From Anaerobaca lacustris (GTDB lineage Bacteria; Planctomycetota; Phycisphaerae; Sedimentisphaerales; Anaerobacaceae), in contig NZ_JASCXX010000038.1 of the NCBI RefSeq assembly GCF_030012215.1, forward strand, positions 1 to 33,107: a stretch of DNA of 33,107 bases. Reading direction: 5' to 3'. A program made the position numbers and the translations under genes. Under the pieces are notes generated by a model. The model searched no databases, was not told where the DNA came from, and saw only the letters and a list, made by a program, of their open reading frames with translations. This document shows, one piece after another, positions 14,942 through 22,117 of this stretch (position 1 is its first letter; every line of letters starts with the position of its first letter).

Positions 14942-15514
14942 ATGAATCGAAGCATGATCCCCACCAAGGCGTTCTTGACCCGAGGCGTTGGCCGCCATCG
15001 CTATCGGTTGAAGTCCTTTGAAGAGGCGTTGCGCAGCGCCGGCGTCGCGCAGCAGAACCTGGTGCAGGTTTCCTCCATCGTACCACCCAAGTGCCGTTTC
15101 ATTGGCCAGAAGGAGGGTCTGGAGAAACTGTCGCCCGGCCAGATCTGCTATTGCGTCATGGCCCGGACCGATACGAACGAACACGGCCGACTGATCGCCT
15201 CGGCCATTGGCGTCGCCATTCCCAAAGAGAGCTCGCAGTGGGGCTACCTCAGCGAGGTCCACGAATACGGCATGAACCGGCAGCAGGCCTCGGAGATGGC
15301 GGAAGATCTCGCCGCCGATATGCTCGGCACGACGCTCGGTCTGGAGGTCGATCCCGATCAGGCCTGGTCGGAAAAGGAGCAAGTCTACAAGGCCAGCGGG
15401 CTGATCATCCGCGCCTCGAGCATGACGCAGACTGCCCGGGGCCAGCGGGGACATTGGACGACAGCCGTCGCCTTGGCCGTGTTTCTGTTCGAGGGGGATG
15501 AATCGCTTCTATGA
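14942..15514 (+). CDS. pdaD: Pyruvoyl-dependent arginine decarboxylase
   Basis: 190 aa, family PvlArgDC. The self-cleavage site is visible at S44-S45 in LVQVSSIVPPKC, which would yield a short beta chain and an alpha chain beginning with a pyruvoyl group. GVAIPKESSQWGYLSEVHEYG and the C-terminal WTTAVALAVFLF are also family-typical. It converts arginine to agmatine and CO2 for polyamine synthesis. The stop overlaps the next start (ATGA). Confidence 0.92.
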   Translation: MNRSMIPTKAFLTRGVGRHRYRLKSFEEALRSAGVAQQNLVQVSSIVPPKCRFIGQKEGLEKLSPGQICYCVMARTDTNEHGRLIASAIGVAIPKESSQWGYLSEVHEYGMNRQQASEMAEDLAADMLGTTLGLEVDPDQAWSEKEQVYKASGLIIRASSMTQTARGQRGHWTTAVALAVFLFEGDESLL

Positions 15515-16347
15515 CGACCGTACACTTGACCATCCTGGCGGAGAATACAGTGTATCGAGGCGGCTTGCGGGCCGAACACGGGTTCTCCGTTTGGGTTGAA
15601 GCATACGAGAAGAAGATCCTCTTTGACAGCGGTCAAAGCGATCTGCTCTTGCAGAACGCCGAGGCCCTCGGAATCGATCTCGCCCAGGCCTATGCGGTCG
15701 TCTTGAGCCACGGACATTACGATCATGTCGGTGGTCTCGACCGCGTATTGGACCTGGCGCCTCGGGCGAACGTTTATCTCCATCCCTTGGCTATCGAACC
15801 CAAATTCAGCGCCTCGAACGGCACGACGCACGAAATCGGCGTCACATCTGCACTGCGCGACAGGCTGGCCGGCCGGATCGCAAGCGGTCGGGGTGTGTAC
15901 ACAGAGACAGTGACCCCGATCTTTCCCGGCGTGATGGTAACCGGCCCGATTCCACGCATCAGCGAGTTCGAAGATGTCGGTGGACGATTCTTCCTGGATT
16001 CCGAGGGCCGCCAGCCAGATCTGCTTATGGACGATCAAGCCATGTTCCTGGAGACCCCACGAGGTCTGGTCGTCGTACTCGGGTGCGCTCATGCCGGCGT
16101 GGTCAACACGCTGGAGCACATCCGGCACCTGGCTCTCAATCAAAGGATTCATGCGGTCCTGGGAGGCATGCATCTGGTCCACGCAAGCGACGTTCGGATC
16201 CAAAGGACCTTGGATGCGTTTCGTCGGCTGGGCATCGAGAGAATCGGGCCTGCCCACTGCACGGGCTGGCATGCCGCAAGACAGATTTGGAATGCATTCG
16301 ACAAACAGTGTTTCCTGTGCTGCGTCGGAACCCAGATGTCGTTTTAG
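15511..16347 (+). CDS. MBL-fold metallo-hydrolase
   Basis: 278 aa metallo-beta-lactamase fold with the di-metal motif SHGHYDHVGG (about residues 69-78), GCAHAGVVNTLEHIR (third His ligand) and GGMHLVHAS. Closest in pattern to the group annotated as 7,8-dihydropterin-6-methyl-4-(ribofuranosyl)aminobenzene-phosphate synthase, a name of uncertain biochemical value. Substrate unknown. Overlaps the arginine decarboxylase by 4 nt. Confidence 0.87.
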   Translation: MTTVHLTILAENTVYRGGLRAEHGFSVWVEAYEKKILFDSGQSDLLLQNAEALGIDLAQAYAVVLSHGHYDHVGGLDRVLDLAPRANVYLHPLAIEPKFSASNGTTHEIGVTSALRDRLAGRIASGRGVYTETVTPIFPGVMVTGPIPRISEFEDVGGRFFLDSEGRQPDLLMDDQAMFLETPRGLVVVLGCAHAGVVNTLEHIRHLALNQRIHAVLGGMHLVHASDVRIQRTLDAFRRLGIERIGPAHCTGWHAARQIWNAFDKQCFLCCVGTQMSF

Positions 16348-16384
16348 GCGACGCACACTGTCGCAGGAGACGGGGACACAAGAA

Positions 16385-17032
16385 ATGAGTCATGTACAAC
16401 AACGCGATGTGCCTGTCGCACAAGCACTCACGTGGACGAGCGTCAAGTTTCTCCAGCACATGCCTGGCGATCTAACCCTGATGCCCACGGAGAAGGTACG
16501 GTTCTGTGAGGCCGTTTCACGGGCAGCCGAAGGCGAATGGATCCTGACTCCAGAAACGGTTTGCTGTGCGGGAGCGCAGCGATGCTTCGGTTGGCTCAAA
16601 GGCGCTGATCGGGACTTGGCCTGGAACCTGGCGGACAAGTTACAGGTGAGCGCAACCACTGCCGGGACAGCCATTGCCGATGTTCCCATCCTGCCGGAAC
16701 GATTCGAGGCGGTCTGGGTCGGCACCGATACTGCGCCTGATGTATACGTTGCTTACGTGCTGCCTGAGACGGCCATGCGAATTGCAAGATCCTGGCAGCG
16801 AATCTACGGCACGAGTCTGCCAGTCAGAGTCTCCGGCATTATGTCGGTGTGCGGCAGTGGGGTCGTCAACAGCTATGTGAACCATACGATCAGTCTGAAC
16901 TTCGGTTGTCCCGATTCGCGCCGGTACGGTGGCATCGGGTGCGAACAGTTGGTTGTCGCGATGCCCGCCGATCTTCTGACAAAGATGAGAAGAACGAGTG
17001 AGGATTCCGACGTCTTGTTTTCCGGAGGTTGA
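16385..17032 (+). CDS. DUF169 family protein
   Basis: 215 aa. Conserved DUF169 features: VRFCEAVSRA, TPETVCCAGAQRCFGW and the GCEQLVVAMPADLL region near the C terminus; cysteines cluster in the middle and C-terminal parts. Members are common in anaerobic bacteria and archaea and have no established biochemical function. AGGAGA precedes ATG 16385. Confidence 0.8.
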   Translation: MSHVQQRDVPVAQALTWTSVKFLQHMPGDLTLMPTEKVRFCEAVSRAAEGEWILTPETVCCAGAQRCFGWLKGADRDLAWNLADKLQVSATTAGTAIADVPILPERFEAVWVGTDTAPDVYVAYVLPETAMRIARSWQRIYGTSLPVRVSGIMSVCGSGVVNSYVNHTISLNFGCPDSRRYGGIGCEQLVVAMPADLLTKMRRTSEDSDVLFSGG

Positions 17033-17065
17033 TAGTACCTGTTGCTCTTGGTGGAGATGCGTTTC

Positions 17066-17320
17066 ATGCCGACATATGAGTACAAATGCAGCGTTTGTGG
17101 AAATACCTTTGAGCGGTTTCATAGCATGACGGCTGATCCCGTTAAGACGTGTCCCGACTGCGGCGGCGAAGTCCGACGGCTCATCAGTGGCGGTGTCGGT
17201 ATTGTACTGAAGGGATCGAACCCTGACGCAGGAGCGGCAGGCGGGCGTCCTGCCTGCGGACGCGCGCAGACCTGCTGTGGACGCGATACCCCGTGTGACC
17301 ACCGTCCCTGCGAATCCTGA
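17066..17320 (+). CDS. FmdB-type zinc ribbon protein
   Basis: 84 aa starting MPTYEYKCSVCG with a second pair CPDCGGEVRRLISGG, the classic FmdB ribbon of about 45 residues. The C-terminal tail is unusually Cys-rich (CGRAQTCCGRDTPCDHRPC), with seven cysteines in its last 24 residues, and may bind additional metal. ATG 17066 follows GGTGGAG. It is the third FmdB-type protein in the window. Confidence 0.85.
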   Translation: MPTYEYKCSVCGNTFERFHSMTADPVKTCPDCGGEVRRLISGGVGIVLKGSNPDAGAAGGRPACGRAQTCCGRDTPCDHRPCES

Positions 17321-17375
17321 ACAACGTAACGACCATTGCCTGAAGCGAAATAAGGGCCAAAGGCCACAGACTGAT

Positions 17376-18110
17376 ATGCAGATTGCTGCGAACTATATCC
17401 GGCTGCGAGAGGAGATATCCGACCACGTGACGGTCATCGTGGCGGCCAAGACCCGGTCGGTCGAAGAGGTGATGGAAGTCCTCGATGCAGGCGCCACCGA
17501 CATCGGCGAGAACTACGTTCAGGAAGCCGAGCAGATGCGGAGTCGCCTGGCAGAGAAGGCAAACCGGGTGAGGTGGCATATGATCGGCCATCTGCAAACG
17601 AACAAGATCAACAAAGCGATCGGCGTTTTTGATACCGTGCAGACCGTCGATTCGCTGAAGAAGGCGGTCGCCCTCGACCGACGGTTGGAAGGGGCCCAGG
17701 AGGAAGCTCTGGCCGTCCTGATCGAAATCAACATCGGCAGCGAGTTTGCCAAGGCCGGCATTCGACCCGATGAGCACGAGCCCTTCGAGCCCTACATGGA
17801 GCGACTCGTCACCGACATGTCCGAACTCGATCACCTCCGGATCGAGGGTTTGATGACCATGGGCCCGCGCCTAGGCGATCCCGAGCGGAGCCGGCCGTAT
17901 TTCAGGAGAATGAGGAGGTTGTTTGAGCGACTCGGGACCCTGAGCTTTCCGAATGTTGCGATGCGTCATCTCTCGATGGGTATGACCAATTCATACAAGG
18001 TGGCGATCGAAGAAGGGTCGAACATGGTCCGACTCGGAACCGCCATCTTTGGGCCCCGCGCGTGCAGTCGAACTCATCGGGCGCTGCCAAGGCAGGATGA
18101 GTCCCGATGA
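17376..18110 (+). CDS. YggS/PROSC-type PLP-binding homeostasis protein
   Basis: 244 aa. The PLP lysine is K25 in VIVAAKTR; IGENYVQEA, WHMIGHLQTNK, GLMTMGP and MRHLSMGMTNSY are all family signatures, ending in VRLGTAIFGPR. These single-domain alanine-racemase-fold proteins buffer PLP. The in-frame sequence upstream of ATG 17376 overlaps the FmdB gene and is not family-like, so the shorter start is preferred, although its ribosome site is weak. Confidence 0.9.
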   Translation: MQIAANYIRLREEISDHVTVIVAAKTRSVEEVMEVLDAGATDIGENYVQEAEQMRSRLAEKANRVRWHMIGHLQTNKINKAIGVFDTVQTVDSLKKAVALDRRLEGAQEEALAVLIEINIGSEFAKAGIRPDEHEPFEPYMERLVTDMSELDHLRIEGLMTMGPRLGDPERSRPYFRRMRRLFERLGTLSFPNVAMRHLSMGMTNSYKVAIEEGSNMVRLGTAIFGPRACSRTHRALPRQDESR

Positions 18111-18197
18111 TGATCTGCTCGATGGGTATGTATGACATTTCCGAAAACGCTCGGTGAGACGACTGATGAAAAGTACTGTGTTGTTGGAGATATCAGG

Positions 18198-18554
18198 ATG
18201 TTCTTGTTAGACCGATTGAAACGACACGGCGCCATCGACGAAGTCCAGTCCGATGGTCTCTCGGCCGCGATCGGAGCAGTCAAACAATTCGACCAACGAA
18301 CCTTCCGAGTCAGAGGGAGGGGAATACGGGCTTCTCAGGTATCTTATGAGGAGGTCTCGCGTTTTCTCGATGAGGAATTCCCCGGTTACTACACCTACAC
18401 GACGAAGGTGCAGACCTATGAAGACCGGCACAATGTCCCGCACGCCCGGATCGACATCAAAGGCTGGAGTGGGCTCAGCCAGCGCATGAATCGCTATAAT
18501 CCGTTCGATATGACCATCACGATAAGAACAGAACCTCCCGCCTCGAAGGAATAG
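18198..18554 (+). CDS. Hypothetical protein
   Basis: 118 aa from ATG 18198 (GGAG 8 nt upstream), or 140 aa from ATG 18132, which has no clear ribosome site. No family recognised. Sequence is soluble, mixed charge, with no cysteine in the short form and no membrane segment. Notable are RTFRVRGRGIRASQVSYEEVSRFL and the aromatic FPGYYTYTTKV segment. Placed 6 nt before the radical SAM gene and probably co-translated with it. Confidence 0.55.
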   Translation: MFLLDRLKRHGAIDEVQSDGLSAAIGAVKQFDQRTFRVRGRGIRASQVSYEEVSRFLDEEFPGYYTYTTKVQTYEDRHNVPHARIDIKGWSGLSQRMNRYNPFDMTITIRTEPPASKE

Positions 18555-18560
18555 ACGGTT

Positions 18561-19493
18561 ATGACAACGAAAAGGACTCGATATGTCTATGGACCGGTTC
18601 CCTCACGACGGCTCGGCCGGTCGCTGGGCGTCGATCTGGTGCCGTACAAGGTTTGCTCCTACGACTGCATCTATTGCCAGTTGGGCCGAACCACGAACAA
18701 GACCGTTGAACGAAGAGAATGGGTCCCGACCGATGAAGTTCTGGTTCAGGTCAAAGACGCGCTGCAGTTGGAGCCGGACTATATCACAATCTCCGGCTCG
18801 GGCGAGCCAACCCTTCACATCGAGACCGCTCGACTGATCCGTGCCATCAAGAGTATGACGGACATTCCGGTGGCAGTAATTACCAACGGTTCGCTCCTGT
18901 GGCAGCGCGACGTCCAGGATGCGTTGCTTGAAGCCGATCTCGTCGTGCCTTCGCTCGATGCGGAGAGCGAGGAGGTCTTCCGGTATGTCAATCGACCCCA
19001 TGCAACGATCCACTTCGACCAAATGGCCGCTGGACTCAAGGAATTTCGACAGCGCTTCCGAGGCCAATATTGGCTGGAAGTCTTTCTGCTCGATGGCGTG
19101 ACCACCGTCAAAAAGAGAATCGAGTCGCTGGCGGAATGGATCAAGCAGATCGCTCCGGACAAGGTCCAGCTCAACACAGTCACCCGCCCACCTGCGGAAG
19201 AGTACGCCGACGCCGTCGGCCGTGAGCGACTCGCGCAAATCGCCCGCGAATTGAATGGACACGCCGAAGTGATCGCCGCCTATCCTCATGGAAAGGGAAC
19301 CGACGGGTTCCAATCGGATGCCGAAGCCATCATGAACCTGTTAACGCGAAGACCCTGCTCAGTGAAAGACATTGCCAGCGGTCTCGGCCTTGCCCCCAAC
19401 GAAGCCGCCAAAGAGGTCGACCGTCTTATATCCGAAGGCACAGTCAGGACCACACGACAGGGTGGAATACTGTATTGCGAACCGACACCCTGA
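18561..19493 (+). CDS. Radical SAM protein with C-terminal winged-helix domain
   Basis: 310 aa. The radical SAM [4Fe-4S] motif is C32-X3-C36-X2-C39 (CSYDCIYC), preceded by YGPVPSRRLGRSLGVD, typical of the COG0731-like family. The SAM-binding GSGEPT follows. Residues about 245-310 look like a winged helix (LLTRRPCSVKDIASGLG, GTVRTTRQGGILY). The family is often associated with tRNA or protein modification, but this subgroup has no assigned reaction. ATG 18561 has AAGGA 11 nt upstream. Confidence 0.88.
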   Translation: MTTKRTRYVYGPVPSRRLGRSLGVDLVPYKVCSYDCIYCQLGRTTNKTVERREWVPTDEVLVQVKDALQLEPDYITISGSGEPTLHIETARLIRAIKSMTDIPVAVITNGSLLWQRDVQDALLEADLVVPSLDAESEEVFRYVNRPHATIHFDQMAAGLKEFRQRFRGQYWLEVFLLDGVTTVKKRIESLAEWIKQIAPDKVQLNTVTRPPAEEYADAVGRERLAQIARELNGHAEVIAAYPHGKGTDGFQSDAEAIMNLLTRRPCSVKDIASGLGLAPNEAAKEVDRLISEGTVRTTRQGGILYCEPTP

Positions 19494-19514
19494 TTTCTTC
19501 GCAGCCTGGCCAGC

Positions 19515-19531
19515 CTGCTCCCTGCGAGCAG
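19515..19531 (+). terminator. Possible terminator hairpin after the radical SAM gene
   Basis: Stem CTGCTC-CCTGC-GAGCAG, 21 nt after the stop, followed by a short pyrimidine stretch CCTTTCT. The stem is short and the tail weak, so termination would be partial at best. Confidence 0.3.
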
Positions 19532-19665
19532 CCTTTCTACACTGGAGTCCGGCTGTTTCGGTACGTCCCAGAGAAGCGGATGGAAACTATGCACCTCTTA
19601 AAGGGCACGTTCTTCTGAGCACCTGGACGTCCCTTTTTCACATCATGATGGCTCGGGGAGAGGCC

Positions 19666-19782
19666 ATGAGCCTGTTCTCGTACGTAGCCATCTTCTTGTT
19701 CCTGTTTCTGGCCGTTTGGATTCCCTGTTGTTTGAGTGACATTGCATTTCCGCTCCTGTTCGTCAAACCGCGCCAACAGTGA
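19666..19782 (+). CDS. 38-residue single-pass membrane peptide
   Basis: 38 aa starting MSLFSYVAIFLFLFLAVW. One long hydrophobic segment covers about residues 4-33, interrupted by CCLSD; the tail is basic (VKPRQQ). A strong GGGGAGAGG site 2-10 nt upstream of ATG 19666 supports translation. No family recognised; it could be a small membrane subunit or regulator. It lies 86 nt before the HypE-like gene. Confidence 0.55.
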   Translation: MSLFSYVAIFLFLFLAVWIPCCLSDIAFPLLFVKPRQQ

Positions 19783-19868
19783 CATCGTTAAACGTGGCAG
19801 GATCGAAGATCCGGTGGTGGCCGAATACCTTGAAGGTGGGTTGTGGCCCAATGCCAAGAGAGGTTCTC

Positions 19869-20906
19869 ATGTCCAAGTTCTCGTTTGATGTTCTGAAGCA
19901 ACGGGTCTTTCCCGTCACGGCGACCAAGGACCCGGACGTTCTTCTTGGAGCGGCTTTCGGCCAGGATGTGGCGCTGACGAACGTCGGCGGTGATATTCTT
20001 GCGTCACACGTCGATCCCATTGTCGGGGCCGTTGGCAACATCGGCTGGCTTGCGGTGCACGTGGCATGCAACGACATTGCAGCCAGTGGCATTGCTCCGC
20101 GTTGGATCCTGTTGCTTGTATTGGTGCCAAGGGCCGACGACGAAGAGCTGCTGGGGGAGATCATGACGGATGCCGCACGTGCAGCCCAGGAGGCGAACGT
20201 ATCGATCATTGGCGGGCACACAGGGTACTCGGCCGGTTTGTCGCGGCCCCTGGTCGCCGTAACAGCCCTGGGGACGGCGTCAGGCCGTAAGCCCGTCCGA
20301 ACGGACGGCGCAAGAGTGGGCGACCACGTGCTCGTTACCAAGGGAATCGCATTGGAGGGAACGGCAATTCTGGCGCAAGACTTTGTGAATGTCGCGCACG
20401 ATCTTGGTCTCAGCGACGAGGAACTGGCGGAGGGTCGCGAGGTGATGAAAAGCGTCAGCGTCATGCCTGAAGCGTTGTTGTTGGCCGCCAACGGGGTCTC
20501 CGCCATGCACGACGTCACCCGAGGCGGGTTGCTGGAAACGGTGTTGGAGATCGCGTATTTGTCCGGCGTCGGAATCGAGATCGATAGCGCGCGACTCCCG
20601 ATTCCGCCGATCGTGGCCCGGTTTGCACAAGCATTTCACTTTGACCCGTTGCGCATGATTTCCTCAGGCACGCTGGTTGCGACCGTTCCTGACCACTGTC
20701 TTGTGCCAGTGCAAAATGCGCTGAACGAAACGAAAACGCCTTTTGCTATCGTCGGGCGAGTCACTGCCGAACGCAGCGTCTCCGTGATCGAAGACGGTAA
20801 CGTCAAACAGTATAGTAATCTCCAGGCCGAGCAAGATGAACTGGCCCGTCTGTGGAGTCTCTACCCCCGTGCCCATCCTGGCAAGGAACGAACCAATAGA
20901 ACGTAA
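19869..20906 (+). CDS. AIR-synthase-family (HypE-like) protein
   Basis: 345 aa of the AIR synthase/HypE/SelD superfamily: N-terminal domain with GQDVALTN, HVACNDIAASGIAPRW and IIGGHTGYS, and C-terminal domain with MHDVTRGGLLETVLEIA and RMISSGTLVATV. The C-terminal thiocarbamoylated Cys of true HypE is absent (the protein ends in PGKERTNRT), so it is a HypE-like paralogue, not hydrogenase maturase HypE itself. ATG 19869 follows AGAGAGG. It may act on an ATP-dependent step in cofactor chemistry (inference). Confidence 0.85.
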   Translation: MSKFSFDVLKQRVFPVTATKDPDVLLGAAFGQDVALTNVGGDILASHVDPIVGAVGNIGWLAVHVACNDIAASGIAPRWILLLVLVPRADDEELLGEIMTDAARAAQEANVSIIGGHTGYSAGLSRPLVAVTALGTASGRKPVRTDGARVGDHVLVTKGIALEGTAILAQDFVNVAHDLGLSDEELAEGREVMKSVSVMPEALLLAANGVSAMHDVTRGGLLETVLEIAYLSGVGIEIDSARLPIPPIVARFAQAFHFDPLRMISSGTLVATVPDHCLVPVQNALNETKTPFAIVGRVTAERSVSVIEDGNVKQYSNLQAEQDELARLWSLYPRAHPGKERTNRT

Positions 20907-20933
20907 TGAAAGGTCGCACGCTGGTACGCAAGA

Positions 20934-22007
20934 TCAACTATCCCTTCTTCTCTCAATCAGCTCATCCAGTTCCGTCAGAAGACTCTTTCTTTCTATCGGG
21001 AAGCCGTAGCGCACCGCCGTAAAAACATCGTTTTTGTCCTGACCATGCTCGACGAGCCTCTTCGCCCCTTCCCGGACGACATTCCAGATACGCCCTCCCA
21101 CCGCTTCGTCTGCTGATCCCGGATACAGTTCCGAGAATTCCCTGGCTGTCTTATGGAAACCCTCCAGGTCAGGGCGGTCGTACTCGAAGAATCCCTTGCC
21201 TGATTTGAGGCCCCAGTTTTCTTTCCGGTTCATCTCGGCGATAACCTCGGGCACCGGTATGCCCATAGTTTCTTCCACGCGTCCAAAGATCTGGTACAGG
21301 GTATCATAGCCGATCAGGTCCATGGCCATGACACCACCGTAAGGCATATCGAAATAGTCGCGACACGAATACTCGATCGTCACCGGAGAATATGTCTTCA
21401 TAAGATCAAACATCGTGAACATCACATTGTGCCAGATCTGGTTGAAGATATACCCAGGGCTCTCACCATTGACGATCGCTGCAGCAAACCCCCTCTCTTT
21501 GAAGGCATGCGCCATGGCTTCAAGGCGTTCTCTCTCTGTGTACTGGCCGGGACCTTGCAGCTCGACAAGCTTCCTGGTACGAAGATCCGGAAGGATGTGC
21601 GCGTTCATGAGCCTTTCAGGATGGGAGACCCGATTTGCATATGTGCTGCAGGGAATGGTAGAAGAGATCGTCGCCAAATAAGTGTCGTCGCTTACATGGT
21701 TGCTCAACTGCTCCAGAATGGAGCCCTTCAGCGAAAGATCCTCCGGAACCGCCTCGATGACAGTGCCCAGGCTTACCGGGAGGTTATCGATACGCGCATA
21801 AATGCCACGCAGGCCTTGCTTTGCGGCACGTTGCCTTGACTTCGAAGCGATATCGACACCATACACGTGGCTTCCTCGCCCAGCCAGATAGGCCGCTATT
21901 TCGCCTCCCATGGTACCCAAGCCTATCACCCCAACATCGCCGAGCGGACTGTAACGGCCTATTGGGAACGACTTACAACTAAGGACTGATGCTCCCAGGA
22001 ACATCAT
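20934..22007 (-). CDS. 3-hydroxyacyl-CoA dehydrogenase-like protein
   Basis: Rossmann motif GVIGLGTMGGEIAAYLAGRG followed by EAVPEDLSLK and NAHILPD, then a 3HCDH C-terminal domain (MPYGGVMAMDLIGYDTLYQIF, WGLKSGKGFFEYDRPD). It would oxidise a 3-hydroxyacyl-CoA or a related hydroxy acid with NAD; the catalytic His-Glu pair cannot be assigned with certainty by eye. Start uncertain: ATG 22007 (357 aa) has AGAGAGG upstream, while TTG 22034 extends the frame by nine residues. The N terminus before the Rossmann fold is about 20 residues longer than usual, with a hydrophobic stretch MMFLGASVLSC. Base composition looks less GC-rich than its neighbours, hinting at separate origin. It is convergent with the HypE-like gene, 27 nt apart. 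Confidence 0.8.
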   Translation of the reverse strand: MMFLGASVLSCKSFPIGRYSPLGDVGVIGLGTMGGEIAAYLAGRGSHVYGVDIASKSRQRAAKQGLRGIYARIDNLPVSLGTVIEAVPEDLSLKGSILEQLSNHVSDDTYLATISSTIPCSTYANRVSHPERLMNAHILPDLRTRKLVELQGPGQYTERERLEAMAHAFKERGFAAAIVNGESPGYIFNQIWHNVMFTMFDLMKTYSPVTIEYSCRDYFDMPYGGVMAMDLIGYDTLYQIFGRVEETMGIPVPEVIAEMNRKENWGLKSGKGFFEYDRPDLEGFHKTAREFSELYPGSADEAVGGRIWNVVREGAKRLVEHGQDKNDVFTAVRYGFPIERKSLLTELDELIERRRDS

Positions 22008-22117
22008 CGCCTCTCTTCTTTTCAAGTATCTCAACGACCATCTCCTTTTATCGGCATGCGGTTGATTGTCGCCGGTCTGCGGCGCCCTTCCAACGTTTCA
22101 GATTGGAGCAACTGCTG

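Noticed and set aside
14207-16356. Long minus-strand open frames opposite the ORP-like, thioesterase, arginine decarboxylase and MBL genes
   Set aside because: Sense-strand genes carry catalytic motifs and overlap ideally; the antisense frames have no recognisable features.
19631-19649. TGGACGTCCCTTTTTCA as a sigma-54 promoter before the small membrane peptide
   Set aside because: The GC of the -12 element is missing at the required spacing.
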